Origin: Bin18 sp965242795
Lineage (GTDB): Bacteria; Desulfobacterota; Binatia; Bin18
Reading direction: 5' to 3'
Length of the DNA stretch: 64,000 nucleotides
NCBI GenBank assembly: GCA_965242795.1
Contig: OZ251505.1
Location: forward strand, 2,852,001-2,916,000
Shown here: piece by piece, positions 45,282 to 54,052 of the stretch
Layout: each line of letters starts with the position of its first letter
Numbering within the stretch: the first letter of the stretch is position 1
The notes under the pieces: model-generated
Told to the model about the DNA's origin: nothing
Database searches by the model: none
The model's input: the letters and a program-made list of their open reading frames with translations, nothing else
Program-made: the position numbers and the translations under genes

Positions 45282-46034
45282 TCATGGCGTACCGGAGAGC
45301 GCCGGCGGGTCGGCCGGCCTGCACTGCTTGGCGTACCAGTCGATTTGATGGGCGATGCCCAACAGAATGCGCACGTCGCGGTCTTCGAGCCCGGCGCGCC
45401 CGAAGATCCGCCGCAGGGCCAGCATGATGTGGTCCGGGTTGTCGCGGGGCAGAAAATCCACGCGCAACAGGGCGGCTCTCAGCTTTTCGTACATCAACTC
45501 CTGCCGCTCCGCCGTAGCCAGGACCGCGGGGGAGGCGGGTGCGGGCGCCGACGCGGCCCGGTACACCGCGTAACAGCACAACAGCACCGCCTGCGCCAGA
45601 TTCAGCGAAGCGCAATCGGGCGCGGTCGGGATCGTCAACAGCGTATGGCAACAGGCGAGGTCCCGGTTGGTCAGCCCGGTGTCCTCCGGCCCGAACACGA
45701 GGGCGACGCGATTGGTGTCGAGGCGGGCCACGATCTCCGCCGCGCGGACTTCGAGCGGTTCGGCGTCGTCCCGGTACAAGCCGGTTCGGCAGGTCGTCCC
45801 GACCACCAGCCCGCACGGGCTCACCGCGGCCCGCACCGACGTGTGCGTCTGCATGGTCTCCAGAACGTCGCTGGCGTGGACGGCCAAAGCCTCTGCCTGT
45901 CCCCGGTCGATCGGGGCCGGGTCGACGAGATGCAGGTCGCGGACCCCGCAATTCCGCATCGCGCGCGCCGCGGCGCCGACGTTCCCGGAATGCTTGGGCC
46001 GAACCAGAACGATACGCAGGTTGCTCAGGCTCAT
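45282..46034 (-). CDS. trmJ: tRNA (Cm32/Um32) methyltransferase TrmJ family
   Basis: This 250-aa SPOUT-superfamily methyltransferase has the knot motifs VRPKHSGNVGAAARAMRN near the N-terminus, VALVFGPEDTGLTNRDL about residues 109-125 and LNLAQAVLLCCYAVYRA about 144-160. TrmJ adds 2'-O-methyl groups to nucleotide 32 in several tRNAs. The C-terminal helical extension (about 170-250) is typical. The gene leads a minus-strand set with two small uncharacterised genes. Substrate preference between C32 and U32 cannot be read from the sequence. Confidence 0.93.
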   Translation of the reverse strand: MSLSNLRIVLVRPKHSGNVGAAARAMRNCGVRDLHLVDPAPIDRGQAEALAVHASDVLETMQTHTSVRAAVSPCGLVVGTTCRTGLYRDDAEPLEVRAAEIVARLDTNRVALVFGPEDTGLTNRDLACCHTLLTIPTAPDCASLNLAQAVLLCCYAVYRAASAPAPASPAVLATAERQELMYEKLRAALLRVDFLPRDNPDHIMLALRRIFGRAGLEDRDVRILLGIAHQIDWYAKQCRPADPPALSGTP

Positions 46035-46123
46035 GCGCGTCGAGTCGGCCGCGGCCGGCTCTCTCGCTCACGTTGGAAGATCGTGTTTCGTGCGGGCGGA
46101 GGGCGCGTCCTCGGCCCGTACCG

Positions 46124-46414
46124 TCAGCGCTTCTGCGCTTCGGCCCGCGGGGCCAGCCGGTGTTGTTCGCGGACCCAGCGAACCAGCGCCTCGCGTTCGA
46201 CGAACCGCGGCTGATGTCGTGCGTGGCCCTCGCGATAGACGATGTCCGCTTCCAGCAATTCTTCGAGATAGCGGTGGAGCGGGTACGCGGTCTCGCCGTC
46301 GCCCATTTCGTGCAACACGCCGCGCAGGCGTTCGAGCCAGTCGCCGTTCAACTCGACTTCCACCCGCAACGGGCGTCCGATTGCAAGGACTTTCGATCGG
46401 ATGTTCTTCGGCAT
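46124..46414 (-). CDS. Uncharacterised 96-aa protein
   Basis: This protein has no motif I can name. It contains WLERLRGVLHEMGDGETAYP and a helical ELLEADIVYREGHARHQPRF with two Glu and two His in the second half. It stands alone on the minus strand between trmJ and the phosphoesterase gene. Its start ATG at 46414 is conventional. Confidence 0.5.
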   Translation of the reverse strand: MPKNIRSKVLAIGRPLRVEVELNGDWLERLRGVLHEMGDGETAYPLHRYLEELLEADIVYREGHARHQPRFVEREALVRWVREQHRLAPRAEAQKR

Positions 46415-46564
46415 GCACCACCGTTCGGCAAGGACCGCGTACTATGTCCCGATTCCCGTGGCTTTTGCAAGGGCGACCGCAGCGCGGTTCGCGTTGACCC
46501 GATAGGAGGAATCCCCTACGCTTCCCGGCGCCCCTCGCGTATTCGCCTTGACGAGACGACCCCC

Positions 46565-47221
46565 ATGCACATCGTGTCGTTCGGCGACATCCACATGGCA
46601 ACGCACCAGATGGCGACGATCGGCGCCGAGTTGCGGGCGGCCGACCTGATCGTGCTGTCCGGCGATCTGACCAACTTCGGGGGCGCGGCCGACGCACGCA
46701 CCGTCCTCCGGGCCGCGCAGGCGTACGGGCCGCCCGTTCTGGCGCTGCCCGGCAACGTGGACCGGCCGGAGGTCCTTCCGTTCCTGCACGCCGAGCGGGT
46801 GAGTCTGCACCGCGCGGCGCGCCGCTACGGCGAGGTGGTCGTGTACGGCTGCGGCGGGTCCAATCTCACGCCGTTTCACACGCCGCTGGAATATACGGAC
46901 GGAGAGTTGTGGCAACACTTGTGCGCAGCCGGCCGCGACCTGCCGGCCCATTCCTGTCGGATCCTCGTTTGCCACACGCCACCGTATGCGACCGGGACCG
47001 ACCGGTTACGCGACGGCCGCCCGGTCGGCAGCCCGGTCGTCCGCCAATTCATTCTCGAACGCCAGCCCGCGCTGTGCATCACCGGCCATATCCACGAATC
47101 TCCCGGCGTGGACGTGATCGGCCGCACCCCGGTCGTCAACGCCGGCGCGTTCGCGGCCGGCGGCTACGTCGTCGCGCGATACGAAAACGGGGCGGTCCAC
47201 GCCGAGCTTCGGTCGGCCTAG
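46565..47221 (+). CDS. Calcineurin-like metallophosphoesterase
   Basis: This 218-aa protein has the signature motifs of the calcineurin-like superfamily: GDIH (about 7-10), VLSGDLTNFGG, LPGNVD, VCHTPP and TGHIHE. The second motif GNVD replaces the common GNHD, as in YfcE/MJ0936-like phosphodiesterases. The start is the ATG at 46565, since the first motif begins seven residues later. The gene is followed 34 bp later by an LLM oxidoreductase on the same strand. Substrate is unknown. Confidence 0.9.
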   Translation: MHIVSFGDIHMATHQMATIGAELRAADLIVLSGDLTNFGGAADARTVLRAAQAYGPPVLALPGNVDRPEVLPFLHAERVSLHRAARRYGEVVVYGCGGSNLTPFHTPLEYTDGELWQHLCAAGRDLPAHSCRILVCHTPPYATGTDRLRDGRPVGSPVVRQFILERQPALCITGHIHESPGVDVIGRTPVVNAGAFAAGGYVVARYENGAVHAELRSA

Positions 47222-47255
47222 GCCGACCCGCCCGGTTGCCCACACGGATTCGCGT

Positions 47256-48308
47256 ATGGCCGCGGTGAAAACGTGCACGTGGGCGCCGACCGCGCTCTCG
47301 GTACAGGACTTGACGCGCCCCGCCGCGACCACACCGACGCCGGCCCACGCACGGCCGTCGGGTGCGGAATTGGCGGAGCGGCTGCTCGCCCCGGTCCGCA
47401 AGGCCGAAGCTCTCGGCATCGACTATCTGCTGGTCGCGCAGCGCTGGTGGGGAACGGGCGAAGAGATCGAGGGGTCGTCGTACGACTGTCTGGCCATGAC
47501 CGATTTCTACGCCGCGCACACCGAACGCATCCGGCTGATTACGGCGATTCACCCCGGCTTCTTCCTGCCCGGCCCGATTGCGAAGTGGAGCGCTACGCTC
47601 GACCGCCTCACCAACGGCCGCTGGTCGATCAACGTGACCTCGGGCTGGCACGAGGCCGAGTTCGGCATGTACGGCGCCGAGTTACTCGAACACGACGAGC
47701 GGTACGCCCGCACCGGCGAGTTCATCCGGGTCCTGCGCGGCGCCTGGTCCCGGGAGGAGTTCTCGTTTGCGGGCCGTTTCTACCACGTCGCCGGCCTGCG
47801 GTTGGAACCGCGGCCGCGCGGGCCACTGGAGGTGTTCCAGGGCGGCCAGTCGGAGGCAGCCCTGACGCTGGCCGCCCGCCATTCGGACTGGATGTTCCTG
47901 AACGGCGGGCCGCCGGAGAAGATTGCCGGCATTCTCGAACGGGTCCGCGAAAAGACGAAGCGAACCGGGCGGCGCGTCCGCTTCGCACTCTACGCGATTC
48001 CACTCTGCCGCCGGACGGACGCTGAAGCCGAGGCCGAGGTGGCCGCCATGACCGCGGCCATCGATCCCGGCCTGCTGGAGCGCCGGGCGCAGCGGGTCAG
48101 CGGCGCGCGCGGCATGTGGGCGGAAAAAGACGACCGGCTCGCCATGCTGGACTCGAACGAGGGCTATGCCAGCCGGCTGATCGGCAGCCCGGACACGATC
48201 CTCCGCCGGATGCAGGAGTTTCGCCGCTTGGGCATCGAGTGCTTTCACCTGACGCTGCACGACCAGCTCTTCAACCGCGCAGTGTTGCCCGCGCTGCCTT
48301 CGCTCTGA
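47256..48308 (+). CDS. LLM class flavin-dependent oxidoreductase (SsuD-like)
   Basis: This 350-aa protein has the bacterial luciferase-like TIM barrel of alkanesulfonate monooxygenase relatives: the FMN-binding segment GRWSINVTSGWHEAEFGMYG about 128-147 and GSPDTILRRMQEFRRLGIEC near the C-terminus. SsuD desulfonates alkanesulfonates with an FMN reductase; other members oxidise amines or dimethylsulfone. No ssuE-like reductase is adjacent, so the substrate is open. Start ATG at 47256. Confidence 0.9.
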   Translation: MAAVKTCTWAPTALSVQDLTRPAATTPTPAHARPSGAELAERLLAPVRKAEALGIDYLLVAQRWWGTGEEIEGSSYDCLAMTDFYAAHTERIRLITAIHPGFFLPGPIAKWSATLDRLTNGRWSINVTSGWHEAEFGMYGAELLEHDERYARTGEFIRVLRGAWSREEFSFAGRFYHVAGLRLEPRPRGPLEVFQGGQSEAALTLAARHSDWMFLNGGPPEKIAGILERVREKTKRTGRRVRFALYAIPLCRRTDAEAEAEVAAMTAAIDPGLLERRAQRVSGARGMWAEKDDRLAMLDSNEGYASRLIGSPDTILRRMQEFRRLGIECFHLTLHDQLFNRAVLPALPSL

Positions 48309-48368
48309 AACCGGTCCCCGTCCAGGTTCCCCTAGAGGTCCCTTCGACCCTGACCCGTTCCTTTCGTC

Positions 48369-48396
48369 GTAGGGGCGACGCATGCGTCGCCCCTAC
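48369..48396. repeat. Perfect 28-bp palindrome
   Basis: The 14-bp arms GTAGGGGCGACGCA/TGCGTCGCCCCTAC meet at the centre without a spacer. A related palindrome with the GGGGCGACGC arm is at 17950-17971. It lies 60 bp after the LLM gene stop and may act as a terminator or as a mobile repeat. Confidence 0.65.
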
Positions 48397-48404
48397 ATCC
48401 CGTC

Positions 48405-48508
48405 TCAATACCCCTCTTCGTCAAGGTTGAAGTTCACCCCCCAAGTGGAATGTGTCGCTTCCTCGTCGTCCGCACCATCAATCCAATCTGCGGGGCGGGC
48501 GCCGAAGT
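48405..48508 (-). other. Short acidic open frame downstream of ugd
   Basis: In the minus-strand frame, sequence after the ugd stop reads FLNFGARPADWIDGADDEEA and then THSTWGVNFNLDEEGY before a stop at 48405. No own start or ribosome site is evident. It could be a fragment of a lost small gene. I make no functional claim. Confidence 0.25.
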
Positions 48509-49885
48509 TCAGAAATGCGTACGCGGGGGTTTGCCGATCGCTATGACGTTGAAGCCCATCTCGAAGAGGCGAGGGTGATCGAGAATGTTGCGCCCGTCGA
48601 ACAGGAACGCCGGCCGCTGCATGGACGCGAGCAGCCGCGCGTAGTCGAGCGTCCGGTACTCCTCCCATTCGGTCACGATCGCCAACGCGTGCGCGCCGCG
48701 GGCTGCGGCGTACGGGTCGGGCTCGAACGTCACCGTGTCGCCGAGGTCGTGGAGGGCGGCCCGGGCGTTGTCCAACGCCTGCGGGTCGCTCAAGACCACC
48801 TGGGCGCGCTCGTCGATCAAGCCGCGCACGATCGACAACGCCGGGGACTCGCGCGTGTCGCCCGTATTGGCCTTGAAGGCGCCGCCCAGGACGGCGATGC
48901 GCTTGCCGGCGACCGTCTCGAACATGCTCTGCACGACGGTCCGCACGAAGCGGCGCTGCTGCCACTCGTTCACGTCCACCACGGACGTCCAGTACGCCGC
49001 GGCCTCCGGCAGGCCGTAGCTTTCGCACAGATACGCGAGGTGCAGAATGTCCTTCTTGAAACAGGAACCGCCGAACCCGGGGCCGGCCTCGAGAAACCGG
49101 GCGCCGATGCGGGCGTCCCGGCCGACGGCGTGCGCCACTTCGTCCACGTCGGCCCCGGTCTTTTCGCACAGCGCCGAGAGCGCGTTGATGGACGAGACGC
49201 GCTGGGCCAGGAACGCGTTGGCCGCCAGCTTGGCCAGCTCGGCACTCCACACGTTGGATTCGATGATGCTGTGCCGCGGGACCCAGTTGGCGTAGATTTC
49301 GGCGACCGCCTTGCGCGCCGCAATCCCTTCGGGCGTCTCCTTGGAACCGACCAGGATCCGGTCGGGACGCTCCAGGTCACGGATGGCGCAGCCCTCGGCC
49401 AGAAATTCCGGGTTGGAGATCACCTCGAAACGGAAGTTCTTGCCGTTCGCGTTCAGGATACGCTCCATTGCTTCCGCGGTGCGCACCGGGAGCGTCGATT
49501 TCTCCACGACGATCGTGTCGTGCTCTGCGTGCCGGAGGATCTGGCGGGCCGTCTCTTCCCAGTAGCGCAAATCCGGGGCACGGCCCGCGCCGTGGCCGAA
49601 CGTCTTGGTCGGCGTGTTGACGGACACGAAAATGACGTCCGCGGCGCGGATCGCTGGGCCGATGTCGGTCGAAAAGAACAAATTGCGCCCACGCGCCCGC
49701 GCGACCACCTCGTCGAGCCCCGGCTCGTAGATCGGCAGTCGGTCGCTGCGCCACGCGGCGATCCGCGCGTGATCGATATCGACCACCGTGACCTTGTACT
49801 GCGGACAGTGCGCCGCGATGACGGCCATGGTCGGCCCGCCGACGTAGCCCGCCCCGATGCACAGAATGTCCTTGCTGAATGCCAC
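48509..49885 (-). CDS. ugd: UDP-glucose 6-dehydrogenase
   Basis: This 458-aa protein matches the eukaryote-like UDP-glucose dehydrogenase branch: the NAD-binding CIGAGYVGGPTMAVIAAHCP at the N-terminus, VSVNTPTKTFG, ISNPEFLAEG and the catalytic cysteine in GFGGSCFKKDILHL. It oxidises UDP-glucose to UDP-glucuronate for polysaccharide or lipopolysaccharide synthesis. The length is normal. The gene stands alone with 374 bp upstream, and no glycosyltransferase neighbour is visible. Confidence 0.95.
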   Translation of the reverse strand: MAFSKDILCIGAGYVGGPTMAVIAAHCPQYKVTVVDIDHARIAAWRSDRLPIYEPGLDEVVARARGRNLFFSTDIGPAIRAADVIFVSVNTPTKTFGHGAGRAPDLRYWEETARQILRHAEHDTIVVEKSTLPVRTAEAMERILNANGKNFRFEVISNPEFLAEGCAIRDLERPDRILVGSKETPEGIAARKAVAEIYANWVPRHSIIESNVWSAELAKLAANAFLAQRVSSINALSALCEKTGADVDEVAHAVGRDARIGARFLEAGPGFGGSCFKKDILHLAYLCESYGLPEAAAYWTSVVDVNEWQQRRFVRTVVQSMFETVAGKRIAVLGGAFKANTGDTRESPALSIVRGLIDERAQVVLSDPQALDNARAALHDLGDTVTFEPDPYAAARGAHALAIVTEWEEYRTLDYARLLASMQRPAFLFDGRNILDHPRLFEMGFNVIAIGKPPRTHF

Positions 49886-50259
49886 GACGTCTCCTTCAAC
49901 CCCGGCAAACTCCGACTCGCACCCATGTCGGTCGCGAACGTGGGAAGCCGGTATGTGGGCCGGCCAGTTATCTTGAACCGAACGGAACGCCTAGGTTGGC
50001 TCTGATTCGGGGGTGTCAAAGGGGGTCGGAAGGAAGGGGAGGGGAAGCCCCCTCCCCCTCAAGGGGGGAGGGAACCGGAAGGAAAACCGGTCTCTCCAAT
50101 CTTGACGCTTGCAGCCTCTTGAGTTTGCGGTGTCCTGAGCTTGTGCCATCTTGAGCCTACCCCGGACTTGATCCTGGGGAGCGGTACCCCGTCCCTAGCA
50201 TCACCCCGGGAATTCCCACGACGCCTTCCCCCGACTCGGGCCGTACCGGGATCCGAGGC
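49886..50259. other. Gene-free region between ugd and GPH symporter
   Basis: No gene is visible. A G/C-run repeat with a hairpin-like GGGGAAGCCCCCTCCCCCTC stretch lies near 50028-50080, and a degenerate CCTGAGCTTGTGCCATC unit lies near 50133. The promoter of ugd should lie at its left end. Confidence 0.45.
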
Positions 50260-51729
50260 TTATTCGGAACCGACCGCCTGCGCCCGACGCTGCTGCAACT
50301 CGCGCACGATCTCCGCGTGCCGCTCGCGGGTCAGACGATAGCGGAACAGAAAGACCATCGCGCACAGGAACAACACCATCGGCCCCGGCCCGACGGCCAA
50401 GCCCAAGGTGAAGACTTTGTTCGCGGCCACCGTGCCGGGCTCGGCCTGGGTCGGAAAGCGGATCAGGTCGAGGATCACGCCGGCCAGGAATCCACCGATA
50501 CCCGAAGCCGCCTTGGCGCTGAAGGTGATCGCCGAAAAGAAGACGCCTTCCTGCCGCTTGCCGGTGTCGATTTCACTCTCGTCCACGGAATCGGCGATCA
50601 TGGACGGGATCAGGATATCGATTGCTACGACCGCGGCCACGATCAGAATCACGTGACCGGCAATGATCGGCATCAGGGCTGGATGACCGTTGGCCGGCAT
50701 CAGCCCGAGCAGGCGCAGGAAGACGAGCAGCGGCCCGCAGAAGATCGCGAACGCGGCCAACCCCAAGGCGACACGCCGCTTGTCGAACCGCTCGGCCAGC
50801 GGACGGGCCGCGACGAACGCGAGCACCGCGGAGAGAAACAGCCCGAAGGTCAGCAGGCCGATCTCGTGCGTGGTGAAGCCCCAGAAGTAGGTGTTCATGT
50901 ACAGCCACACCACGTCGTTGAAACCGCGCCCGCTCGCGGTGAAGACCGCGCCGATGACCAACATGCGGTACGAGCGGTTGGCGACCGCGGCGCGCAGTTC
51001 GCCGGCGAGACGGCCGAACCCGAAGCGGCTGCCCGCGGCCCGCGGTTCCTCGTCGGGGGTGTGGAGGCCGGGGATCAGCCGGTGGGTGCCGAGCGCGCAG
51101 GCCAGAATCGCCGCGCCGATCATGGCCGCGCACACCAGGGCGAACCCTTCGTACGCGCCGGGGTCGAGGCGGCCGTCGTGAAACGTCGCGGACGGCGCGA
51201 AGAAATAGAAATAACCCAGCATCGACGCGGTCAGGCCGCCCAGCCAGCCGAACAGCAGGCGGTAGCTCACCAGTGTGGTCCGTTCGTCGTAATCGGACGA
51301 CAGTTCGGGCAGCATCGAACCGCTCGGCACCGCGTAGAACGTCATCGACACCCGCACCCCGACGGCGAAGGCGCACAACCAGAGAAAGAGGCCGGTCTGG
51401 CCGAGCGCGGGCGGATGGAACAACAACAGCAAGCAGACGGCCATCGGCAGCGCCGACGCGTACATGAACGGATGGCGGCGGCCCCAGCGCGAGCGGAAGT
51501 TGTCGGACACCGAGCCGACGAGCGGATCGGTCACCGCGTCGAGGCACAGGGCAATGAAGATCGCGGCGCCGCTCAACGTTCCGGACAGGCCGAGCACCTG
51601 GTTGTAATAGAACAGCAGGAAGACGTTGAAGACGGTATTCTTCGTGCCCTCGGACACCGAACCGATGCCGTAGAACAGTCTGGTCGGCAGGCCGACGCGG
51701 CCGGCCGGGGAGGGAACGATGGGCGGCAT
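50260..51729 (-). CDS. GPH/MFS-type cation:sugar symporter
   Basis: This 489-aa protein has about 12 hydrophobic segments and the glycoside-pentoside-hexuronide family pattern (DAVTDPLVGSVSDNFRSRWG, RRHPFMYASALPMAVCLLLL). Relatives carry sugars, glucuronides or drugs with Na+ or H+. The start ATG at 51729 precedes the first TM segment. It lies 40 bp after the COG3044 ATPase stop on the same strand, so both may be co-transcribed. The substrate is unknown. Confidence 0.88.
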   Translation of the reverse strand: MPPIVPSPAGRVGLPTRLFYGIGSVSEGTKNTVFNVFLLFYYNQVLGLSGTLSGAAIFIALCLDAVTDPLVGSVSDNFRSRWGRRHPFMYASALPMAVCLLLLFHPPALGQTGLFLWLCAFAVGVRVSMTFYAVPSGSMLPELSSDYDERTTLVSYRLLFGWLGGLTASMLGYFYFFAPSATFHDGRLDPGAYEGFALVCAAMIGAAILACALGTHRLIPGLHTPDEEPRAAGSRFGFGRLAGELRAAVANRSYRMLVIGAVFTASGRGFNDVVWLYMNTYFWGFTTHEIGLLTFGLFLSAVLAFVAARPLAERFDKRRVALGLAAFAIFCGPLLVFLRLLGLMPANGHPALMPIIAGHVILIVAAVVAIDILIPSMIADSVDESEIDTGKRQEGVFFSAITFSAKAASGIGGFLAGVILDLIRFPTQAEPGTVAANKVFTLGLAVGPGPMVLFLCAMVFLFRYRLTRERHAEIVRELQQRRAQAVGSE

Positions 51730-51769
51730 GAAGGGGGGATCGGGTTCGACTGTCCGCGGGCGCGCCGCT

Positions 51770-53578
51770 CTAGCCTTCGTCCCCGACGAGGCGGAGGCCG
51801 CGGAGTCGGTTGAGGGCCGCGGCGATCTCGAACCGCCGCGCGCGGGCGCGGTCGCCGAAGCCCTGCTCGGCGACCGCCTCCAGGCCGTTCCGTTCGATCT
51901 CGGCGTCGATAGTATCGAGCACCTCCGGGACGCTCCGCTTTCCGTCGCACAGTCCGCGCGCGCACCGCAGCAGCGCGTCGCCGATCATGCGGCACTGCGC
52001 GGCGTCGGCGAGTTGAAACAGGAGCGAGACGTCGATTTCTCGCGTCCCGAACTCGATTGCCCGCGTCTTCACGCTGCGCACGCGCGCCGCCTTGCGGCCG
52101 CGACTCGGGTCGAGGCTCACCGGGTCGGGCACACGCGCCGCGGGCGTCGGCCAGTCCGTCACCGCGGGTGAGGCGGGCGATTTCCGGGGCAGGGCGTCCG
52201 CGATTTCCCGGGCGCGGCGCGTGACGTCCTTGGGTCGGTAGGCGTCCATGTGGATCACGGTATCCGCCACGTCGAGATAGTCGCCGGCCCCGCCGACCAC
52301 CAGCACGGACGAGACGCGCTGTTCGGTCCACAGCGGCCGAACCCGGTCAAGGTACGGCGTAATCGGTTCCTTGTCTTCGGGCACCAGCCGGCGCATCCGC
52401 GCGTCGCGGATCATGAAATTCGTGGCCGCGGTGTCCTCGTCGATCAGCAGCGCAGTGGCGCCGGCTTCCAACGCCTCGACCGTGGCCGCGGCCTGCGAGG
52501 TGCTGCCGGACGCATCGTCCGTATGGAACCGGTCGGTCCGCCGGCCGAGGGGCAACGCGTTGATGAAGGGCCGCAGATCGACTCCGCGAACCGACCGCCC
52601 GTCTTCGGCGCGAATGCTGACCGCGGTTGCCACCGACACGCAGCGGTTGCGGCCGTCGCCCGGAATGTGGTCGTACACGCCGCCGGCGACCGCGGCCAGC
52701 AGCGTGGATTTTCCGTGGTAGCCGCCGCCGACGATCAGCGTGACTCCCGCGGGAACGCCCAGGCCGCGCAGCCTCCCGGCGTGCGGCGCGGTGAGTTCAC
52801 GGGCCAAGCCGTCGGGCGCTTCGAGTGGAATCGCGTCCGGCATGGGCCGGTCGTCCGCGCCGCTGCGCCGCGCCAGGATGCTCCCGTCGGCCAGAAAGGC
52901 GACCAGCCCCGCCGCGGAGAGTTGCGCGCGGAGCGCCACCTGATCCTCGATCCCGTCGACGTGACGGTCGAGGGCCGCATGATCCAACTCGTCGCACAGC
53001 CGGTCGAGCACCGCGGGCAACCGCCGGGTCAGCAACTGGGCCGCGGCGCGCCCGAGAATCCGCCGGCCGGCCGCGGGCAACCCGACGCTCAGCCGAACCC
53101 CAACCCCACCGTCGGCCATGATCTGGACCGCGGTACGCTCCAACACCTGCTGGCCCACCGCCGCGATTTCCAACAAGCCGCTCTTTCCGGAGCCGAGTCG
53201 GCCCGCCCTCGCATCGTCCGCGCCGGGCCGCCGTTTGTCAGGCTGACCGCGGGACGCGGCCAGCCCGCGCAGGAGCGCACGATGCAGAAAATCCGCCGCG
53301 GCCCGGCGGGCGTCGCTGCTGGCGCAGGCTCGGACGGGGAGCGAGATCCGCTGTGCGGGAAGCTGGACGGCAATCCGGCTGGGCGCAGCGAACGGGTCGC
53401 CCTGAATGTGGTCGAAGCGGACGGTGAAGGGTTCGAGTGGGTAAGTACGGCCACGCAGGTCCTTGTAGAAACCGTACGAGCGGCCGTCGAGCCGTTCCAA
53501 TTCGCGGGCCAGTTCGTGGTCCGCGTCGTAAGGATTACCGCGCTGCCTGCCGCCCATGTCCTTCCAACTTCGAGCCAT
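51770..53578 (-). CDS. ABC-class ATPase family protein (COG3044)
   Basis: This 602-aa protein belongs to the predicted ABC-class ATPase COG3044 family. Walker A is GGGYHGKST in the VTLIVGGGYHGKSTLLAAV stretch. Downstream are RTDRFHTDDASGSTSQAAAT (signature-like region) and ALLIDEDTAATNFMIRD (Walker B). Family members include a trypanosome mitochondrial RNA-editing-associated ATPase, but bacterial roles are unclear. The N-terminal domain shows no known enzyme. The gene lies next to a long repeat field and upstream of the symporter gene. Confidence 0.87.
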   Translation of the reverse strand: MARSWKDMGGRQRGNPYDADHELARELERLDGRSYGFYKDLRGRTYPLEPFTVRFDHIQGDPFAAPSRIAVQLPAQRISLPVRACASSDARRAAADFLHRALLRGLAASRGQPDKRRPGADDARAGRLGSGKSGLLEIAAVGQQVLERTAVQIMADGGVGVRLSVGLPAAGRRILGRAAAQLLTRRLPAVLDRLCDELDHAALDRHVDGIEDQVALRAQLSAAGLVAFLADGSILARRSGADDRPMPDAIPLEAPDGLARELTAPHAGRLRGLGVPAGVTLIVGGGYHGKSTLLAAVAGGVYDHIPGDGRNRCVSVATAVSIRAEDGRSVRGVDLRPFINALPLGRRTDRFHTDDASGSTSQAAATVEALEAGATALLIDEDTAATNFMIRDARMRRLVPEDKEPITPYLDRVRPLWTEQRVSSVLVVGGAGDYLDVADTVIHMDAYRPKDVTRRAREIADALPRKSPASPAVTDWPTPAARVPDPVSLDPSRGRKAARVRSVKTRAIEFGTREIDVSLLFQLADAAQCRMIGDALLRCARGLCDGKRSVPEVLDTIDAEIERNGLEAVAEQGFGDRARARRFEIAAALNRLRGLRLVGDEG

Positions 53579-54007
53579 GAATATGAATGAGTGAAAAGGG
53601 AATGTCAGACTCTACGATCGTGTCAGGTCGTCATACCTGCGGAAACCGGAGTCGTGGATACCTGCTTTCGCAGGTATGACGAGGGAAAACTGGCAGCAGC
53701 CCGATCCTGTCTATCATCTCCATGTATGAAGAAGGGAATTACATACAAGACGATCCTCGATCTTTCGACAAAACTCAGAGATCTTCCCATCCCTAAGTTC
53801 GTTGAGCTTGTCGAAACGAACCCCGATGTCACCTCCGCCTTCGCACCTCACCCCCCGGCCCTTCGACAAGCTCAAGGGGCCAGCCCGGCGAGCATGATCC
53901 CCGAACTTGCCGAAGGGTATCGCAAAGAGCGCAGAAGCGTCTTGTCCCTATCTCCCATGAAAAAGAAGGGCGCCCGTAACAAGCGCCCTTCGGTCGGGTT
54001 GCGCGGT
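53579..54007. repeat. Composite repeat field upstream of the COG3044 gene
   Basis: Starting near 53625, a GTCATACCTGCGGAAACCGG palindrome-like unit is followed at 53656-53692 by a near copy of 12249-12285. A MITE-like unit at 53734-53956 has edge motif GGGAATTACATACAAGACGA on the left and its diverged inverse (GCGTCTTGTCCCTATCTCCC) on the right. Two TCGACAAGCTCA-type cores lie inside at about 53800 and 53861. Confidence 0.75.
53961..53990 (-). terminator. Rho-independent terminator after the D-aminoacylase gene
   Basis: On the minus strand, arms AAGGGCGC and GCGCCCTT (53983-53990 and 53966-53973) form a hairpin followed by CTTTTTC. A second hairpin with 12-bp arms GCAGAGCAAGAG/CTCTTGCTCTGC lies at 54008-54039, immediately after the stop. 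Together they should end the transcript. Confidence 0.7.
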
Positions 54008-54052
54008 GCAGAGCAAGAGACTCACGCCTCTTGCTCTGCCGATTGGTTCGAT

